A stretch of DNA of 64,000 nucleotides from Paucibacter sp. TC2R-5 (GTDB lineage Bacteria > Pseudomonadota > Gammaproteobacteria > Burkholderiales > Burkholderiaceae_C): NCBI RefSeq assembly GCF_025717605.1, contig NZ_JAJIRQ010000004.1, forward strand, positions 256,804 to 320,803, in the 5' to 3' direction. Of the stretch, positions 61,526 to 64,000 are shown piece by piece. Under the pieces are notes generated by a model. The model ran no database searches and was not told the DNA's origin. It saw only the letters and a list, made by a program, of their open reading frames with translations. How positions within the stretch are numbered: the first letter of the stretch is position 1; each line of letters begins with the position of its first letter. The position numbers and the translations under genes are program-made.

Positions 61526-62615
61526 CGCGGTCGGCTCCTTGTTTTAGTTGTAGTTGTTGTTTGTGTTCCGACAGCATCACATCGCATACATCGTAGCCGG
61601 GCAAAGCCGCCTCGGCGTTTGCGAGGAACTCTGCGCCGTCGAAGCTGCCGCCCATCGGTGAAAACGGGTTCAGCGTCAGGCCCAGGATGCGTATGTTGCG
61701 GTAGCCAAAGAGGCTGCCGCCTTGTTTGCAAAAGGCCTGCACATCGAGCGCATCGACAAAGAGCTTGGTGCCGTCGGCCACAACGATGTTGAGACCTGGC
61801 TTCATAGCCCCCAGGCTGGACATCGCGCGCCAGAGCTGGCGGCCCACCGCACCGCTGACCGCGATGGTGCCCACGTCTTGCTCGGCGAAACCCATCAGCA
61901 CGGAGGCGGCATTCAAGCTGGCAATTTCGGCCTGGAACAGCGGCGAGCCGTCGCGCGCCCAGATCGCCACGCCGCCCTTGTCAAACAAGTCCTGCACGCG
62001 CGCGCCCAGCTCGGCTGGTACGCGCGCAATGCCCAGAATCGCCAGGCGGTCACGGGTCTTGCGGATCACATCTTGAATGCCACCGCCAATCGCCGCGCCG
62101 GTGGCCAGGATCACGCCGTCGGCAATTGCCGGCGAGGCATGGTGGCTGCGGCCCAAGGCGCCGTCCAAGACCACCAACTCGCAGCCGGCCTGGCGCAGAC
62201 GTTGAATGACTTTCAGCTGATCGCTGCTGCGCGAGGCGCCGGCGATCTCCATCTCGCCGTATTCCAGTGCCTTGACGATGACGATCTCGCCCATCGGCGA
62301 ATCGATGCCGGTATTGCCCAGCAGCTTGAAGCGCAGTTTGGAACGCACCAAGGTGTCGCGCGCGGTGGCGACCAGGCTGCCGGGCCAGATCAGGACCGGC
62401 GGCTTGGGGAACAAGAAGACCTGATCGCGGTCCTCACCGTCGCGCCCGATCGAGGTCACGCCGACCGCCACCTGCGCGGCATGGGCCTGCGCCAAGACAT
62501 GGTTCAGTGCCACCGTCTTGCCGGTGTTCTTGGCCATGCCCATCACGGCCAGCGTCGCTATGCCGCTTTGCCGGATGCGACTCCAGAGCGGCGATGAGGC
62601 TCCGAAACTAGACAT
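61506..62615 (-). CDS. P-loop protein of the lysine cluster, KamB-like reactivase subunit
   Basis: 369 residues. A P-loop GMAKNTGKTVALN lies near residues 25-37, followed by GVTSIGRDGEDRDQVF and a later VVLDGALGRSHHASPAIADG. In clostridia and fusobacteria a protein of this position and motif, KamB, helps reactivate the B12 aminomutase together with the MutS-related KamC. I infer this is the same subunit. No KamC-like gene is seen within the visible cluster. The ATG at 62615 overlaps the kdd stop; an ATG nine bases earlier is possible. Confidence 0.78.
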   Translation of the reverse strand: MSSFGASSPLWSRIRQSGIATLAVMGMAKNTGKTVALNHVLAQAHAAQVAVGVTSIGRDGEDRDQVFLFPKPPVLIWPGSLVATARDTLVRSKLRFKLLGNTGIDSPMGEIVIVKALEYGEMEIAGASRSSDQLKVIQRLRQAGCELVVLDGALGRSHHASPAIADGVILATGAAIGGGIQDVIRKTRDRLAILGIARVPAELGARVQDLFDKGGVAIWARDGSPLFQAEIASLNAASVLMGFAEQDVGTIAVSGAVGRQLWRAMSSLGAMKPGLNIVVADGTKLFVDALDVQAFCKQGGSLFGYRNIRILGLTLNPFSPMGGSFDGAEFLANAEAALPGYDVCDVMLSEHKQQLQLKQGADRDVATST

Positions 62616-63651
62616 ATTGCTCATCGAACAGTTGGCGCAGCTTGGGGCTCTCGCGCAGCAGCGCCAAGGCGAACTTGGCATGATCGCGCGCATACCCATT
62701 GCCGACGATCATCTCGATATCCTTGCCCACACCCTCCGCGCCCAGGGCGGCGGCGGTGAAGCTGGTGGCCATCGAGAAGAAATAGATCTTGCCGCCATCG
62801 CGTGTGGACAGGATGCTGGCCATCTCGGTGTTCTGGATATTGACGCAGTTGATCACCACATCGGCCATCCGCCCACCCGTCACGCCGCTAACTGCTTCCA
62901 TCAGCGCCACCGCGTCGGTCGCGTCGACTTGAAGGGCGTGGTCAACCCAGCCCAGCTCGCGCATGCGCTGGCAGTCCTTGGCAAACGGCGACACGCCGAT
63001 CACCATGCCGGCCGGGCCGACGCGCTTTTTGGCCTCGTACACACACAGCGTGCCCGACTTGCCGCCGCCGCCGATCACGACCACGGTGTGGCCGGCCTGC
63101 ACCAGCCGTGCGGTTTGCGCCGGCGCACCGGCCACGTCCAGAATCGCCAGCGCCACGTTCTCGGGGATGTCGGCCGGCAGCTTGGCGAACAGGCCGGTTT
63201 CGAACAAGACGGCACGGCCTTCGATCTCGATCTGGTCCTTGTCCAGATGAATCTTCTTGACCGCATCGATGCGCAGCGGCGTCAGCGACAGCGACACCAG
63301 CGTGGCGATCTTGTCGCCCACTTGCAAGTCGATCTTGCCCGCCAACTTGGCGCCGATTTGCAGCACCGTGCCGATCAACATGCCGCCCGAACCGGTGATG
63401 GGGTTGTGCATCTTGCCGCGCTCGGTGACGGTGCGCCGCACGATCGCCTCCACGCGGGCCGCATCACCTGCGGCCTCTTTTTTGATCTGCGTGAAGCTGG
63501 CCGAATCGATGTTCAGCGCCGACACGTCGATGAGGATTTCGTTGTCGAAAATCTCCATCGTGTTGTCGATCTTCCAGGCGGGCTGCGGCAGCACGCCCTT
63601 GGGTTCGATGACGCGGTGGATGCCGTAGGGCGAAGCAGTCGTCAGAGTCAT
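62608..63651 (-). CDS. kdd: L-erythro-3,5-diaminohexanoate dehydrogenase
   Basis: 347 residues. The dinucleotide loop is VVVIGGGGKSGTLCVYEAKKR. The N-terminal segment GIHRVIEPKGVLPQPAWKID and the stretch TERGKMHNPITGSGGMLIG are typical of Kdd. It oxidises 3,5-diaminohexanoate with NAD to 3-keto-5-aminohexanoate. The ATG at 63651 gives the family N-terminus; the frame is open earlier into kamA without similarity. Its end overlaps the kamB-like gene. Confidence 0.94.
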   Translation of the reverse strand: MTLTTASPYGIHRVIEPKGVLPQPAWKIDNTMEIFDNEILIDVSALNIDSASFTQIKKEAAGDAARVEAIVRRTVTERGKMHNPITGSGGMLIGTVLQIGAKLAGKIDLQVGDKIATLVSLSLTPLRIDAVKKIHLDKDQIEIEGRAVLFETGLFAKLPADIPENVALAILDVAGAPAQTARLVQAGHTVVVIGGGGKSGTLCVYEAKKRVGPAGMVIGVSPFAKDCQRMRELGWVDHALQVDATDAVALMEAVSGVTGGRMADVVINCVNIQNTEMASILSTRDGGKIYFFSMATSFTAAALGAEGVGKDIEMIVGNGYARDHAKFALALLRESPKLRQLFDEQYV

Positions 63652-63670
63652 ATTTTTCGCCAACGCTCTA

Positions 63671-64000
63671 TCAGTTGCTGCGAGTAGGAAGACTGTAGTT
63701 CTGCCCCAGCCCCGGCATCTCGACCGTCTTGCCGGCGTAGTTGCGGCACTTGATCGTCGTGCCGGTGCCGTCATCCAGCACTTCTTCCTTGACGTAGCTC
63801 GGGATGATGGGCAGCTTGCCCAGGCCGCCCAAGCCGTCAACGATGAAGGTCGGCACTGCAGGGCCGCTGATCCAGCCCCGCAGGCCTTCATACAGCTCGA
63901 TCATGCGGTGATGCGGCACGATGAAATGGTGGGCGCCCTCGACCATATCGGTCGAGTAGACGTAATAAGGCCTAACGCCCATTTCGATCGACTGCATGAA
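63671..64000 (-). CDS. kamA: Lysine 2,3-aminomutase, C-terminal part (cut by window edge)
   Basis: The last 109 residues of a KamA-type radical SAM enzyme. The visible stretch RPYYVYSTDMVEGAHHFIVPHHRMIELYEGLRGWISGPAVPTFIVDGLGGLGKLPIIPSYV matches the C-terminal substrate/PLP domain. The Cys motif lies beyond the window. Its usual DMVPGSSHFR is DMVEGAHHFI here, a mild divergence. It converts L-lysine to beta-lysine, the first step of the pathway. It ends 19 bases before kdd. Confidence 0.9.
   Translation of the reverse strand, partial: FMQSIEMGVRPYYVYSTDMVEGAHHFIVPHHRMIELYEGLRGWISGPAVPTFIVDGLGGLGKLPIIPSYVKEEVLDDGTGTTIKCRNYAGKTVEMPGLGQNYSLPTRSN

Overview
The window is GC-rich chromosomal DNA from a betaproteobacterium. 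The histidine operon next to bolA and a YadGH-type exporter, the fad, glt and polyhydroxyalkanoate-associated genes, and DUF3025, DUF1415, DUF2147 and YfhL-type ferredoxin genes together suggest the order Burkholderiales, probably the Roseateles/Pelomonas/Paucibacter neighbourhood. The genus is an inference from gene content, not a measurement. Genes are densely packed, often with ATGA or GTGA overlaps. I see one structural RNA gene (rnpB) and no tRNA, rRNA, insertion sequence or CRISPR array.

Layout. 1-4015 (minus): a chemotaxis operon reading small CheZ-like protein, cheY, STAS protein, cheA, and a receptor cut by the window edge. 4438-5620: glycine-zipper lipoprotein and HNH nuclease. 5832-14423: a TetR regulator with an operator-like palindrome, then a fatty-acid beta-oxidation set (acyl-CoA dehydrogenase, fused hydroxyacyl-CoA dehydrogenase/enoyl-CoA hydratase, thiolase, enoyl-CoA hydratase, thioesterase) interleaved with a DUF2147 and a DUF1569 protein. 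14485-20545: an ATM1-type exporter, a HypT-like LysR regulator and the gltIJKL glutamate/aspartate importer. 20688-26673: a soluble receptor with a C-terminal Cache domain, pyrC, DUF3025, and a trypsin-like protease paired with an FHA membrane protein. 26737-32673: an RgpF-like protein, cysteine synthase with a small HTH gene, rnpB, a Gfo/Idh/MocA oxidoreductase, a Bcr/CflA exporter and an alpha carbonic anhydrase. 32684-38754 (minus): a hybrid histidine kinase with a periplasmic binding protein, and an M20/DUF2817/DUF1415 set. 38902-45522: a molybdopterin oxidoreductase with a lipoprotein peptidase, then storage-lipid genes (PHA-system protein, acyl-CoA-binding protein, wax ester synthase). 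46333-48056: a YadGH-type ABC exporter. 48157-56621: bolA, hisG, hisD, a binding-protein-like gene, a ribbon-helix-helix/PIN toxin-antitoxin pair, hisC, hisB, hisH, hisA, hisF and rsmD. 56664-58012: coaD, a ferredoxin and a DoxX protein. 58002-64000 (minus): a lysine fermentation cluster kamA(partial)-kdd-kamB-like-kamD-kamE-kal-kce.

The most unusual arrangement is the middle of the his operon. A toxin-antitoxin pair with its own tandem palindromes lies between hisD and hisC, and the PIN gene's stop codon overlaps the hisC start codon, so toxin and hisC translation are probably coupled. Second is the lysine aminomutase cluster, which has a P-loop KamB-like gene but no KamC-like gene in the visible part. 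Other points of interest are a 105-nt palindrome-rich stretch read in frame inside the protease gene, a receptor with an intracellular Cache domain, and a small chemotaxis-operon protein carrying the CheZ-type D-x3-Q signature.
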